The translations under genes were made by a program, and so were the position numbers. 64,000 nucleotides of DNA from Reticulascus tulasneorum. Lineage: Eukaryota; Ascomycota; Sordariomycetes; Glomerellales; Reticulascaceae. The number at the start of each line of letters is the position of its first letter. The stretch's first letter is position 1. The stretch covers positions 558,001 through 622,000 of the forward strand of contig LSAX01000002.1 in the NCBI GenBank assembly GCA_001557505.1, written 5' to 3'. The notes beneath the pieces were generated by a model. The model worked only from the letters and a program-made list of their open reading frames with translations, did no database searches and was not told where the DNA came from. This document shows, piece after piece, positions 32,959 through 43,254 of the stretch.

Positions 32959-34776
32959 ATGGCTCTCCTACAAGAACCATCGCCACTCCTCTCCTTCCTC
33001 TCAAGCGATAATAATAATTTCCTGGCCCTCCTCCTTACTACGCCAGTCAGCGCTTTGCTGCTCTTCACGTCCTACAATGATATAGTCTTTTCTGGTTCGT
33101 TATACCAGTTCATCATCAGGCATCGAGCTGCCGTCCAATTTGCCGTTCAACTGGTTGCAAACCTCCTTGGCCTCTTTCAGGTACTGGTATTATGCCGCCT
33201 TATCAACTACGGTATCCGCCAGCGGATGACACGAAGAGACATGTCCCTAAATTCACTAAGGGCCTGGACTGATGCGAGCATGCCACGAATGAACTGGGAC
33301 TTGCCGTTGGTGTATCTGCTTCCCCTTCTGCTGTTCATTGTGTTCACGATGGTGCTTTCAGCACTCTGGGCCGGCGCCATTACCCCGGTAGTAGTGACGG
33401 ACATGTATTTTTCGGCGGTTATGATTCCGAGTTATACGAATATGGACATGATTCGAGAATATCCCTCTGAAATCGGACTAGGTGGTCCCATTCTGCAGAA
33501 CAGCAAAGGGAGATTCACTTATTCTGTTGGAGTACAGCTGCTGGGAAGTTTGCTAGCGTCTGCGGAGTCGGCTACACCCAATGACGGTCGGCCTCGAGTG
33601 CATAGAAAGATGGACAAAACGCGTTACAGCTACATTGGCCGTTCTTATGGAGTTGGCTCATCGGTGGGACTTGTTGATGAGTCTATCTCCGCGGTGGATT
33701 TGGCTGTGTCGTATACTTACCAAGAAAACGGCTATGCTTCCTCTGTGTCTTGCATGTACAACCGAAGCAGCCAATTTGTGATCAGCCCGACAATTGAGAC
33801 TTGGCTATATTCCGCGAGCGGCGAGCTTCCAGACAGCGACGATGGCCCAGAATACTCTGATTATGTCGGACACAACAGCGACAGCATCGTTGCCATCGGG
33901 GTTGCCCACTTCGGACCGTCAGTTAACAATACATTACCACCACGTCGATACTTGGCCTTTGCGACAGGCACCAATTATGACTTCCTTCACAAAGTGCAAT
34001 GTGCGGTTGACTTCGCCCCTGCCGTCTTCAATGTCACTGTCGATGTTGGAGGTCGAAATATCACCATATCACCCAATCCCAATACGCCTGCAGTCGACAT
34101 AGACCCTACTCGCGGGCTGAAGGGGACAGTTCTACGCCAGTTCGAGCTTATAGCTAACGATGAGACGAATCTGTATGTCTCTATGGTTGGGAATGCATTT
34201 AATGCCAGCATTACCGACGCCCGCACTCTGCAAGCCAATTATAAGAACCCTGGTGATGTGACGGATGATCAAATTGCGCTTCGAGCTATTGAGAATTCAA
34301 TTGCAGCCATGACTGACGACATGCTCGGTGCCTACGCATCTGCCCAGCTCATGATTTCCAACCTGGCTACATCGACGTCAGCAACAGTCCACATCTCGGC
34401 AATGCAGATTGGAGAGCGGGACTTCATTGTGGCTGTATTCGCACTGAATCTGGCCATTATCGGTCTCGTGGTTTTTGAAGCTGTTAGGACAAAGGGTTGG
34501 AGGGGGATGCCGGAGTTCAACTGTGCGGATGTAAGGCATGTCATCATTGCTGCTTCTGAGGGCGGACCAGGGATAGGGAACACCGCGTTTCGGGGAGTTG
34601 ACAGCCGTTTGAGACACATGGGGACCAAGAACATTGAGCCTTACGATGGGATTGGTGAGATCCCTGTTGGATTTAAGGGGAGGCAGGATTCATTTGCGCT
34701 TAGGTTGGGTTCAAGGGCGGGAGAACCACTCTTGAGCTGGCGTGGGAGCGAGGGGGCTCCAGAGGGCTTCATATGA
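32959..34776 (+). CDS. orphan multi-pass fungal membrane protein
   Basis: Single exon, 605 aa. I do not recognise the family beyond a type common in ascomycetes. Hydrophobic segments are seen near residues 20-38 (FLALLLTTPVSALLLF), 58-80 (VQFAVQLVANLLGLFQVLVL), 118-142 (LVYLLPLLLFIVFTMVLSALW) and about 490-512 (FIVAVFALNLAIIGLVVF). The roughly 340-residue part between the third and fourth carries several N-glycosylation sequons (NRSS, NNTL, NVTV, NITI, NASI) and so is probably outside the cytoplasm. The C-terminal 90 residues are hydrophilic and probably cytosolic. No catalytic motif is seen. The start at 32959 is the first true ATG of the frame. Confidence 0.75.
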   Translation: MALLQEPSPLLSFLSSDNNNFLALLLTTPVSALLLFTSYNDIVFSGSLYQFIIRHRAAVQFAVQLVANLLGLFQVLVLCRLINYGIRQRMTRRDMSLNSLRAWTDASMPRMNWDLPLVYLLPLLLFIVFTMVLSALWAGAITPVVVTDMYFSAVMIPSYTNMDMIREYPSEIGLGGPILQNSKGRFTYSVGVQLLGSLLASAESATPNDGRPRVHRKMDKTRYSYIGRSYGVGSSVGLVDESISAVDLAVSYTYQENGYASSVSCMYNRSSQFVISPTIETWLYSASGELPDSDDGPEYSDYVGHNSDSIVAIGVAHFGPSVNNTLPPRRYLAFATGTNYDFLHKVQCAVDFAPAVFNVTVDVGGRNITISPNPNTPAVDIDPTRGLKGTVLRQFELIANDETNLYVSMVGNAFNASITDARTLQANYKNPGDVTDDQIALRAIENSIAAMTDDMLGAYASAQLMISNLATSTSATVHISAMQIGERDFIVAVFALNLAIIGLVVFEAVRTKGWRGMPEFNCADVRHVIIAASEGGPGIGNTAFRGVDSRLRHMGTKNIEPYDGIGEIPVGFKGRQDSFALRLGSRAGEPLLSWRGSEGAPEGFI

Positions 34777-36162
34777 AGAGGCACTAGCCTATTGCATCAA
34801 TTTTAGTGAACTCAACTACCAAGTCATAAAGTTATTGGAGGCGGCGCTTTTATCAGAGGGTTTCTTCTCTTCACGAAACTAATGATCTTCATCAACGCAG
34901 CAGTGATACCAATTGAAATCTTCGTGTTCGCAGTCACAACATCTCGTCAGTACCGAGAAGGTACGATGCGTTTTGGCTGTCATTGGCATTGACTTGATTT
35001 CGAGTACACAGTTCGTGCATGACGCCATCCGTCCCTTATGCGATAGCTGCGGTTTCTACAGTCGCTCGAAAGATCGTCCAAGCGATCAGTGGCCTGATAT
35101 GGAAGAAGTTGGGAGTGTGCAAGTGGACCGGAGCCTTGGGGTAGCATTCCGATTAGACAGCCAGGAAGCCTCTGGAGCATGGCTGGGAAGGCGTCCATGG
35201 TTAGTTTCGCCACGGAGATGGGTGAGACGACATCCTTGGCGAGGCTTAACCCGAAATCGTCAAGGTTTGCAACATACCCAGACAACTGTCCAAGACACCA
35301 AAGCAAATATAAAACAAGCTCCCGTCTCCTAAAAAAAACATAAGAGGCGCCCACCGTAATGTGGGGTAACATAAGCTTTGCTGGAAAAGATCGATGACTA
35401 GGTCTATGCTTAGATCCCAGCCAGAGGGCCGAGAGCATGCCAAGAGCAGGGGAGTGTGTTTCAACCCGGGTTTGACACTGTCAACCTCGGCCGGCCCCAC
35501 CACAAATGCGTGCTTTAATTCAGGGTTTGTCCTACTGAAAGACACACCGCGGGGAATTCTGATGCAGGCGGCGCGTGATCGTCGTGCAGCTGAGGATCAA
35601 ATGCACACCCGAGGAGAATCTTATGAACATCACAGGTGAATCATGGGCCAAGGTATGTGTTCCTGGAGCTGATCTCATTGGAAGGCTACTCTGCTCGCAC
35701 CCCGGTTTGAAGGGCCTCTTTCGAGCCAGTAGAGTTTGCAGGCACATGGACCTCAAACTGCCGTCCGACCTCTGCCGTTCCACTGTTGTTGATAGACTTC
35801 TAGTTTAGAGTAGGCAAGGTTTGGCTTAATGTTTGACAAGCTGTCTCAATGATTGAGATGAATCAAAACTGGGATGAAAAACGGGGTACGTGAGCTTGTA
35901 TCAACCGCAACTGTTCGCCCATATTAATCTTGGATTCTCCTGTATTCTCAGAAAATTTGCCTTCCACAGCTTTGCCTTTCTCATTCCTTCACGTCTGAAA
36001 TACCTCCCTCTTGGCTGGCCCAATTCATCCGTTGTCCTTCCATTGTATATTCCTTTCGTCTACCGAATTTCTTCCTCAAGACTTGGCGTTGTAAATAATT
36101 CTTGTTATTTCTTTCGATTTCTACAATACCCCCATCTTTCGAGTGCCGGATACTCATTCATC
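34777..36162. other. intergenic, possible ankyrin relic
   Basis: A minus-strand stretch at about 35400-35545 reads like a fragment of an ankyrin-type protein (KHTPLLLACSRPSG followed by a helix), without flanking repeats or a start. A CCGCGGGGA element lies at 35547-35555. The last 300 bp before 36163 are pyrimidine-rich, as in strongly expressed fungal promoters. Confidence 0.4.
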
Positions 36163-37021
36163 ATGAAGAACGCAGCAACCATTTTATTCACATTGAGCGC
36201 TCTGGCCTCTTATGTTGTTTCGCTTCCCACCGACCTGGAAGGCCGGGTCACGCATCCACATGGTGTGTATTGGCTTTTCTTCGCTTACCGTGATTAACTA
36301 ACAGGAATACAAGGTCTAGATATCGCAGCTCGAGGGCCGATACTGTTCGGCAATCCAGATCAAGCCTCTGCTGAGATCGTCAAGAGACAGGGAAGAGGCG
36401 GAAAGGGCAAGGGCCAGGGGAAGGGCAAAGGTAATGCCGCCGCTGCCGGAGGCGGTAAGAAGGGCAAGGGGAAGAAAAATGCAGGAGGTGGTGGTGCAGC
36501 TGTCGCTGCTGCCGATGCCGCCGCGGCCGAAGCAGCTGCTGATGCCGCCGCTGATGCTGCCGCTGCTGATGCCGCCGCCGATGTGGATGCCGCCGCCGAT
36601 GTGGATGCCGCTGCAGATGCGGATGCCGCTGACGTGGATGCTGCTGATGTGCGGACGTGGCTGCTGCGGACGTGGCTGCTGCGGACGTGGCTGCTGCGGA
36701 CGTGGCTGCTGCGGACGTGGCTGCTGTCGATGTGGCTGCCGCTGCTGGTGGTAAAGGGAAAGGGAAAGGGAAAGGCAAGGGGAAGAAGGGCAAGAAGGGA
36801 AAGAAGGGGAAGAAAGCGGCGGCCGCCATTGCCGCTGATGCTTCTGGTACGTATGGTCCTCAAGGGTGTCGGTATTTATATGTTCAAAATGCTGATCAAC
36901 TGTCTTCATAGCCTCAGCAGAAGCCGCGGCTGCTACTCTCACTGCAATCGCTACCGCGACAGCAACAGCAGACCTTGCAGTTGACGCAACGATCACAGCG
37001 ACTGCTGCTTTAGATAACTGA
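36163..37021 (+). CDS. secreted Gly-Lys/Ala-Asp low-complexity repeat protein with Kex2 site and a frame break
   Basis: Exons 36163-36262, 36305-36846 and 36912-37021. The start gives a signal peptide (MKNAATILFTLSALASYVVS), then a Kex2-like site KR at residue 61 (SAEIVKR before QGRGGKGKG). The mature part alternates basic GKGKGK blocks with acidic/alanine blocks (AAADAAAD, AADVD). At 36650/36651 one base is missing relative to the frame of the 15-bp repeats that follow. After it the expected pattern (DVAAADVAAADV, then GGKGKGKGKGKGKKGKKG and a final exon rich in Ala/Thr) continues only in the shifted frame. Read literally, the protein switches to an Arg/Trp/Leu sequence and stops at 36984. 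No known family; a wall or surface protein is a guess. Confidence 0.6.
36651..36740 (+). repeat. 15-bp coding tandem repeat, five perfect copies plus one degenerate
   Basis: Unit GCGGACGTGGCTGCT at 36651-36665, 36666-36680, 36681-36695, 36696-36710 and 36711-36725, then a diverged copy (GTCGATGTGGCTGCC) to 36740. In the favoured frame each unit codes Ala-Asp-Val-Ala-Ala. Perfect identity suggests recent expansion by slippage. Confidence 0.92.
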
Positions 37022-37423
37022 ACTTTTGTTGGCCGACGTGGAAGGGCCGCAGGCTTCAGTCTTATTTAGATAGCAGCCTGGAGGGTTTACATATCGACAC
37101 GGGCGCCTAGAGAACGATGCTCTGAGCTGATGGGCTCGTACCTGATATCTGATTGTCTGCTGGTGCAGTTCAACCGGATATGAATCACCGGTGTCGCTTA
37201 TACCGCAATGTAGCGGTGTTGTCGATATCATCATCGTGACTTCAAATTTTGCTTACTGACCTTTCCTTCTGAGAAGGTGAAGGTTGAGTTTGGAATTGGA
37301 TCGAAGGGTTGGCCTTGAGGATGAAAGCCATTCTTGTCATGTCGTTACCGAAGAACTTATTTGTATATATACTCTTGATTCTTGATCTTCACTCGCTTAT
37401 CCATAAATAAATATGGAAATAAA
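37022..37423. other. intergenic (convergent 3' ends)
   Basis: Between the 3' ends of the low-complexity secreted protein gene and the secreted orphan gene. Nothing seen. Confidence 0.55.
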
Positions 37424-38371
37424 CTAAGCATTGAAAGAAGAATCCTTATGAAAGTCAAAAGGATGATCGAAATAAACTCCGGAAGGAGTACTCAGTTCTT
37501 CTTCTCCCAAAGTTGGAGCTTTTCCTTCTCTCATGTAGTCGTACTTATATGGCCCTGTTCCGTTGCCACCCGCCCATTCGAAAGGAATCGTAGGCCCTAG
37601 CAAGCTGCTGACTGCTTCCTTCACACAAACTTGCTTGTGGTTGTTCACCCCAGGATCATCGAGACGCAACCACTCATCCACTCGTTTTGGGAGGTTTATC
37701 TGCTCTATGAAAGGTAAAATGTTTTCTGACAGGAGCGTTGCAGGGTACCATGGCTCTAATTTGGCTATAGCTCTTAACGGATCGCGTCCGAAATCGTCAA
37801 GTCTTGAAAAAGAGTCAAACCCGCGATGCTTAGCATGAAGTAGGGCTAGTTTTCGAGTAAAGCCGCCATCTGGACCCTCCCCCACCAATACATCAAGCTG
37901 ACAACTGATGCCGCATTCCTTTTTACTGTTGCACTTCCATGTGTCATTGGAGGTCCACGGAAATCTGTCGTCAAACGGGGATAGCTTGCATTCGCTGCAT
38001 TTGCTAGACGCATACTCGTGCAGCTTGCCGCATGATAGATGCTTGCCGCTGACAGGCTCGATTTCAACTGTGTAACGCCAAACATAGTCGACGAATTTAT
38101 GTATTTTCGGGTTATGCCTAGATGACAGATAATAGTAGGCATGGACGCCTGGTGTTGTGGCTTCGTCAACTCGGGGAGGCTTTACATCCTGTATGATTGT
38201 TGTAGGAGCTTTGAACCATGGCTCCTGAGGATGCAGACTTGGTTTCGCTTGTTGGATATTAACCGATGATGAATCTGTAAATGAATTTATCGGGGTTCCA
38301 CGAGCTAATAGTAATATGGGAAGTAGGATAACAGCTCGGAAGATTGCGACTGAAGCAGGTTTGAGAGGCAT
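37424..38371 (-). CDS. secreted cysteine-containing orphan protein
   Basis: Single exon, 315 aa. I do not recognise the family. The N terminus is a hydrophobic signal sequence (VAIFRAVILLPILLLARG). The centre has a Cys cluster (LSCGKLHEY, SSKCSECKLS, WKCNSKKECGISCQ), seven Cys in about 45 residues, suggesting a disulphide-bonded extracellular domain. No catalytic motif is visible. Met at residue 77 of a longer frame (start 38371) is chosen because it starts the signal sequence; a TATA-like element sits about 70 bp upstream. Confidence 0.7.
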   Translation of the reverse strand: MPLKPASVAIFRAVILLPILLLARGTPINSFTDSSSVNIQQAKPSLHPQEPWFKAPTTIIQDVKPPRVDEATTPGVHAYYYLSSRHNPKIHKFVDYVWRYTVEIEPVSGKHLSCGKLHEYASSKCSECKLSPFDDRFPWTSNDTWKCNSKKECGISCQLDVLVGEGPDGGFTRKLALLHAKHRGFDSFSRLDDFGRDPLRAIAKLEPWYPATLLSENILPFIEQINLPKRVDEWLRLDDPGVNNHKQVCVKEAVSSLLGPTIPFEWAGGNGTGPYKYDYMREGKAPTLGEEELSTPSGVYFDHPFDFHKDSSFNA

Positions 38372-39134
38372 CGTCTGGTATTTTTGACTGATTGCAAACG
38401 GCATGTGATGGCTCCAAAGCACGCCAGGTATGTCTGATTTATATGAAATCCTGCTTCTAAAGAATAATCCTCTGCTTACCGTGCGTGGATAAAGCTGGCT
38501 TGGTCCGATGTACCAAGTTGTGACATGATATGTGATATATTCGGCAATAACATGGAACGGACGAAATGAACCATGGGAATGTAAGGCATCTACCGACAAG
38601 CAACCATTGTCTACGGAGGCTCATCCGTACAACTGCAGAGATGGGACTGCCTATGAAGGAACCCGAACCAGGTCAACCAAAACCTTATCAATCGTGTTCT
38701 GTGGCCTGTGCCAGAGTCAAAGTCATGCGCTCCCAATCGCCATTGAACTTGAGCTCGCAATTATGGCAAGAAGGATAAAAGCCACTGCTGATGTGCCAAT
38801 CTGCACGTTTTCTAGCTCAATTCTGAGACTTGAAGATCTGGGTCCAAATGAGATATCTCAACTACAGATCTAGATGCTCGTGGTTACAAATACACGAAAA
38901 CGTAGCTTTCTGGGACACTTGGAAGCCAGCTTTGCGATCAGACGGCGCAAGTTGCATTCGTAGCAACTCTCGTCAAAAGTTGATAGTAAGAGACTCTAAA
39001 CGCTAGAAACAATTCTATTCAGGAATCATAAGTCATATCATTCATATACAATATATAGGCGTTACCCCCGTCGTATTCCAAAAGGGGTCCCAGCAACGCC
39101 AAGCGACCCACCGAACGCCTTGCAAAACCCGGCC
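38372..39134. other. intergenic
   Basis: Promoter of the secreted orphan gene and 3' region of EXO5. Nothing else recognised. Confidence 0.55.
38437..38443 (-). promoter_or_regulatory. TATA box of the secreted orphan gene
   Basis: Minus-strand TATAAAT, 66-72 bp upstream of the ATG at 38371. Its presence supports that start over the upstream in-frame Met at 38599. Confidence 0.5.
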
Positions 39135-40850
39135 TTAAGCCAAACCTGTCTTCTTTGCAATCTTTTCCCGCGCTAATGATAGTCTCTTCTCATCATTCTC
39201 CTGCCGCCAAGAGCAGTCGTCGACGAATTCACATGAACGGCACTTGAATGCCTCTTCGAGTTCGACTCCTTTTGGCTCTCTCTCGCCCTTCCACCACTCC
39301 AAATTGCCCCGAAGAAAAAGATCCAGAGCCTCGTCGTCCATCAGAAACAGATGGTTGTTAATGAGTTGTCCGTCGCCCCGATAGCGATATTCCACAGAGA
39401 GTAGTCGCCCAACGGATTCGCTGCCGTGTTGGAAAGTTTCATGAAGCTCAGAGTTAAGGAGGGGAAGCAACTCTCGCAGTGTCCTGTATCTGACAAAGTT
39501 TACACTTGACAAAACAGACACACTCTGTCCTGCGGAATCTGGGCAGTGTGGCCCCTCCTGATCCGGAGTACTAGGTACGGCTTGGGCTGCAAGCTCTGTA
39601 ACCGGACATGATACCATATTGAAGAAGATCTCATCATGTAGGTCGCCAATCTGGGCGAGGAAAGTGTCCGAAAATGGCTCGTCCGGGTCGATGCCATATC
39701 TACGGAAGAGACGTAGGTAATCCAGCCTGCCAGCCGCCATCTCAGACAAGAATCGATGATAGAGGAACAGCTGGACCTTCGCTGGCCGGAGTAACGTTGG
39801 GCTATTTGGTGCCTTCAGCGTTCCTCGGGTTTTGACATCGGTCAGATAGACCTGGGGATTGTTGACCGTCCCAAGCATCTCCGGCGTGAAATAATCCTTG
39901 ATTAATGATTGTGCCTGCTCTCCAGCTTCCTGATGTTGGCTCGACAGCAAATCCTGGAACTCTGGATCGGGATTTTCATAGCTCAGCCCATCTATGATCC
40001 CATTGACCAGATTCCCATCCACAAATCCCCAGACCTCCAGCTCCCGGGTCAACCCGGTATCTCTGAGGGTTCTCAGGCCTTGAATAATATTCCAGATCTT
40101 CAGGCCAAACCCGTCCTCCTTGCTCGTGATTTCAATTTTGACGGTAGTGTGTACCTCATCCTCTAGATCCTGATGCACCTTCGATCCTTGTTGCATGGCT
40201 GCTGTCCGGGTCTTCTTCCCAAATGGGAGCCGAGTGAGAGTGTACATGTACTGCAATTCGCACCATGCACCAGCTGTCAAGTCGCTAACAGAGAACGGTT
40301 TCTTCGGGAAGGATCTGAATCGGACAAGTGGCGATCGGGTATCCTTCGAGGAGTCGGCTTCGGTTGTCTCGACAGGTTTGGTAGATCTGCTTTGGAAACT
40401 GGACAGATTCTTACTCACTAGGCGCTTTGAAGTTAGTCAGCACCCACGACGAATATCGCGACTAGAAAACTCACAATCTGGATAGTTGACGAGGGCGTCG
40501 TGCGAAAATGTCGGCGGCATGGTCCTTGGCATTGTCGTGTTAGCCAATTTGGATGTCTGCCGACGACGGGCTCCAGGAGACATGGAAGCCTCTGCGTCGC
40601 CGGCCGAGAGGCTCGGCTCGTCGGCGTATAAAAAGGTAAAATCAACCGAGGTGTCATTTGGATGAGTCTCGTCTTCGATGATCGCGTCGAAGTCCACGCC
40701 TGAAGCAACTGCAACTGTTACCGGAGAAGTGGATTTGGAGGCAAAGATTGATGGCAAATCAGCAACAAGCTGGCCCATGAGCGCCTCTTCCTCCGCAGAC
40801 AGATCGTAGCCGTAGTCGCTACTGCTATCTGACGAGAAGCTAGGCGCCAT
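39135..40850 (-). CDS. exo5: exonuclease V (EXO5/DEM1), Fe-S single-strand DNA exonuclease
   Basis: Exons 40850-40475 and 40417-39135 (57-bp intron) give 552 aa. The family is a PD-(D/E)XK nuclease that degrades single-stranded DNA and, in yeast Dem1, maintains mitochondrial DNA. Visible signs are an acidic N-terminal tail, FSVSDLTAGAWCELQYMYTL (first Fe-S cysteine), GSKVHQDLEDEVH (QGS..H..LE signature), VYLTDVKTRGTLKAP (the D..K catalytic core, D then EVK-like TDVKTR) and a C-terminal CRSCEFVDDC triplet completing the Fe-S cluster. An intron at this point restores VNYPDLSKNLSSF. The start at 40850 (MAPSFSSDSS) is preferred over a Met three codons earlier. Confidence 0.93.
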
Positions 40851-41286
40851 TTTCAGCAAGTTGATGATTCATTTCGCTGAACAGAAGAAGCAGTCGACTT
40901 CTTATGTGCCACGACTCGAGAAGTGCACGCGTCCCCACTATTGCCACCTGATCGCGTGATCACGTGCGCCAGCTCCAAAGACAATTTAGGCAACAATTGG
41001 GTCTTTGGGCACCTAATGAACACCACCCCATCGGTGAATCGAACCCCAAATACGAGTTACACATGCGCCGTTCCTGATTTGATGATTGTCTGCTACCTTA
41101 CTTGTGAATGGTACGGCTTTTGCACCTTTCGGGGCCAATGCCTCCCTGCAATGTACCTAGGCTCTCTTTTGAGAGCCGTGCCTTCGTTATTCTCTGGGCC
41201 GCTTTTTTTTTAGGTATTGTCACTGTGCAATTTGCGGTCCATGAGCCTTCTTGTTACTTTCTTTACTTTAATCCTCTTCGTCTATC
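40851..41286. other. intergenic
   Basis: Promoter of EXO5 and 3' region of the NmrA-like gene. A GCACGTGATCACG-like palindrome zone around 40955-40970 is noted only as sequence. Nothing else seen. Confidence 0.5.
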
Positions 41287-42257
41287 TTATTTAGTCTTTG
41301 TTGTCTCACGGCTCTCCTCTAACCACGTCGCCAGGGTCTTCAACTCTGGATGTACCTTCCTCAATTCCTCAACGTTGGCCGCATATCCTTCTCTCTCGAA
41401 GAATGCAAACATTGTTCCCATCTCCTTGGATATCCAAAGAACCAATCTTGCCAGAATTTCCCAAGTCATGGGTGCGTCGGATCCAGTCTGCTCTCTGAAA
41501 ATCGCAGCCATCTGCTCGTAGGTCAACTCGTCCCCTGCCAGGGAAACGCTCCTCCCCCTGTATCCTTCTACGTCGAGGAATGCCTTTGCCGCGAAGATCC
41601 CGATATCCTCTGTTGCGATGAGCTGAAGTGGCCGTGACCTGACCACCAGCTTCCATGCCGTTGCAAACACCTTTCCTGGGAAATCGCCACTGAAGTTGTC
41701 CATGAAACCGACGGGGCGTAGGATTGTCCAAGACATGTCAGAGCCTTTGGTGGAATTGATGATATGATGCTCGATATTGTGCTTGCTTATGAAGTGCGGG
41801 ATGTTGGTCGGGTTGTCGATGGACTGGTCTCCATGGCGGTCAACGGAGGAGTAAACGAAGTGCGTCACGCCGTGCTTGATAGCTGAATCGACGAGGTCCA
41901 TTCCTTGCTTTTGTTCCACAATAGGGCCGTTCTTGTTGAATGCAGGTAACTGTTTGCCTTATTAGCTTGGATCGTGTACGGTAGGCGGCATATGAATCAT
42001 ACCTGCACACTAAAAACACCCCAGATGGGTTGGGAATGGAGTTTCTTGGCATTTTTGAAGATGGAATCTGGGTCGTTAAGATCGCCCTGGATCAGGGAAA
42101 TCTGCGACGATTTGGCCACAAGTCTCTGTGCCGAGCTGGAGGTAGAGTCCCGAGTGACGGCGAGGAGTTGGAAATTGGTACCAGCAGCCAGCAAGGCGTT
42201 GATGACGGCGCCACCTTGCTTGCCGGTGGCACCAGTTACGAGAATTGCGCGAGACAT
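41287..42257 (-). CDS. NmrA-like NAD(P)-binding protein
   Basis: Exons 42257-42003 and 41949-41287 (53-bp intron, phase 0) give 305 aa. The N terminus ILVTGATGKQGGAVINALL is the NmrA-type GATGxQG nucleotide-binding loop. DLNDPDS, WGVFSVQ and HFVYSSVDRHG follow, and then WTILRPVGFMDNF, the usual NmrA/HSCARG block. The active-site Tyr of true dehydrogenases is not evident, consistent with a redox-sensing or regulatory role, as NmrA in nitrogen metabolite repression; this may equally be one of the many paralogues. Cytosolic, no signal peptide. A TATA-like element lies about 175 bp upstream. Confidence 0.9.
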
Positions 42258-43254
42258 TGCGTCTGGGCTATGGGAAGAGTAATAGATAGATGGTAATAGT
42301 TGGCGATGATCGGTAACAGACGTGGAGATATTTGAACCTTGATGGATTAACTGTTTGATTGAGTTGATTGATGAGTGTAAGTGGGATGAAGATGATCTAC
42401 TCAGTGTGTCTTCAATCAAGATTATGTTCCCTTTTATAAAAAGTGTTTGGGTATTCCGAGCGCACAAAGAAGTTCGAGCTGATTCCCTAGCAGCTCGTTG
42501 ACAAATTTCCAATTGGTTTCTCCCATGAGGCCATCTCCAGGATGGTTTGTCCCCCGTCGCGTGGGTAGCACGATCCAGAGCGAGACCGTCAGCCCAATGA
42601 GAGTGCTTTCGGCATCGTTCACCAACACCGAGTGGGGCGGGAGCTAATTTAGGCCCTCCAATTAGAGCGTGTACGGCATCCGTGAGGGATGCCGAGTGCT
42701 AAAAGCGGATTCTCGCGCTTAGGTCAGCTGGATTATCAAGCCCAGCATTTTCGGGGTACACATCGGACAGCGAGAAATGTCGATCTGGGTCGATGTATGC
42801 CTGGTATCATCGATTAGATGCCCAACACTTCTACACCTGGAGATCATCTAGATTGATCATTGCCTCGTCTCGGTCTAAGAAGTGCTGGTACTATTGTCAA
42901 AATGCCACACTGCTAGCCACACGACCCTCTCATATTTCAACACTGCCGCTCAGTGGATACTGCTGCCATCCTTGCAAATATCAATGGCACTTCAAAGCCC
43001 CGAGCCACCACAAATCCAGACATACATTGCGCTCAACACGATGTACTCTGCACTCCATTCCAACACTACCAATTATGCAGGAAATGAATTAGGCGTATCC
43101 GAACGGGATAAGAGTCTCACACTCTGCGAGTGAGGTAAATCTTTTCCACCTTGAAAAGGGAATGAATTGCGAACCAACCCGTCAATTTTCAACCGGCGGC
43201 AAGCTCTAGCTGAGGTATCTTCAAAATCCGGCTGCCGTGATAAATGCACCATTG
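42258..43254. other. intergenic
   Basis: Promoter of the NmrA-like gene and 3' region of the Zn2Cys6 regulator. Short frames only; nothing recognised. Confidence 0.55.
42431..42438 (-). promoter_or_regulatory. TATA box of the NmrA-like gene
   Basis: Minus-strand TATAAAAG about 174-181 bp upstream of the ATG at 42257. Confidence 0.45.

Noticed and set aside
36434..36754. Cys-rich frame (CGRGCC repeats) as a metallothionein-like gene
   Set aside because: It is a shadow frame of the 15-bp repeat with no signal peptide, start context or partner exons.
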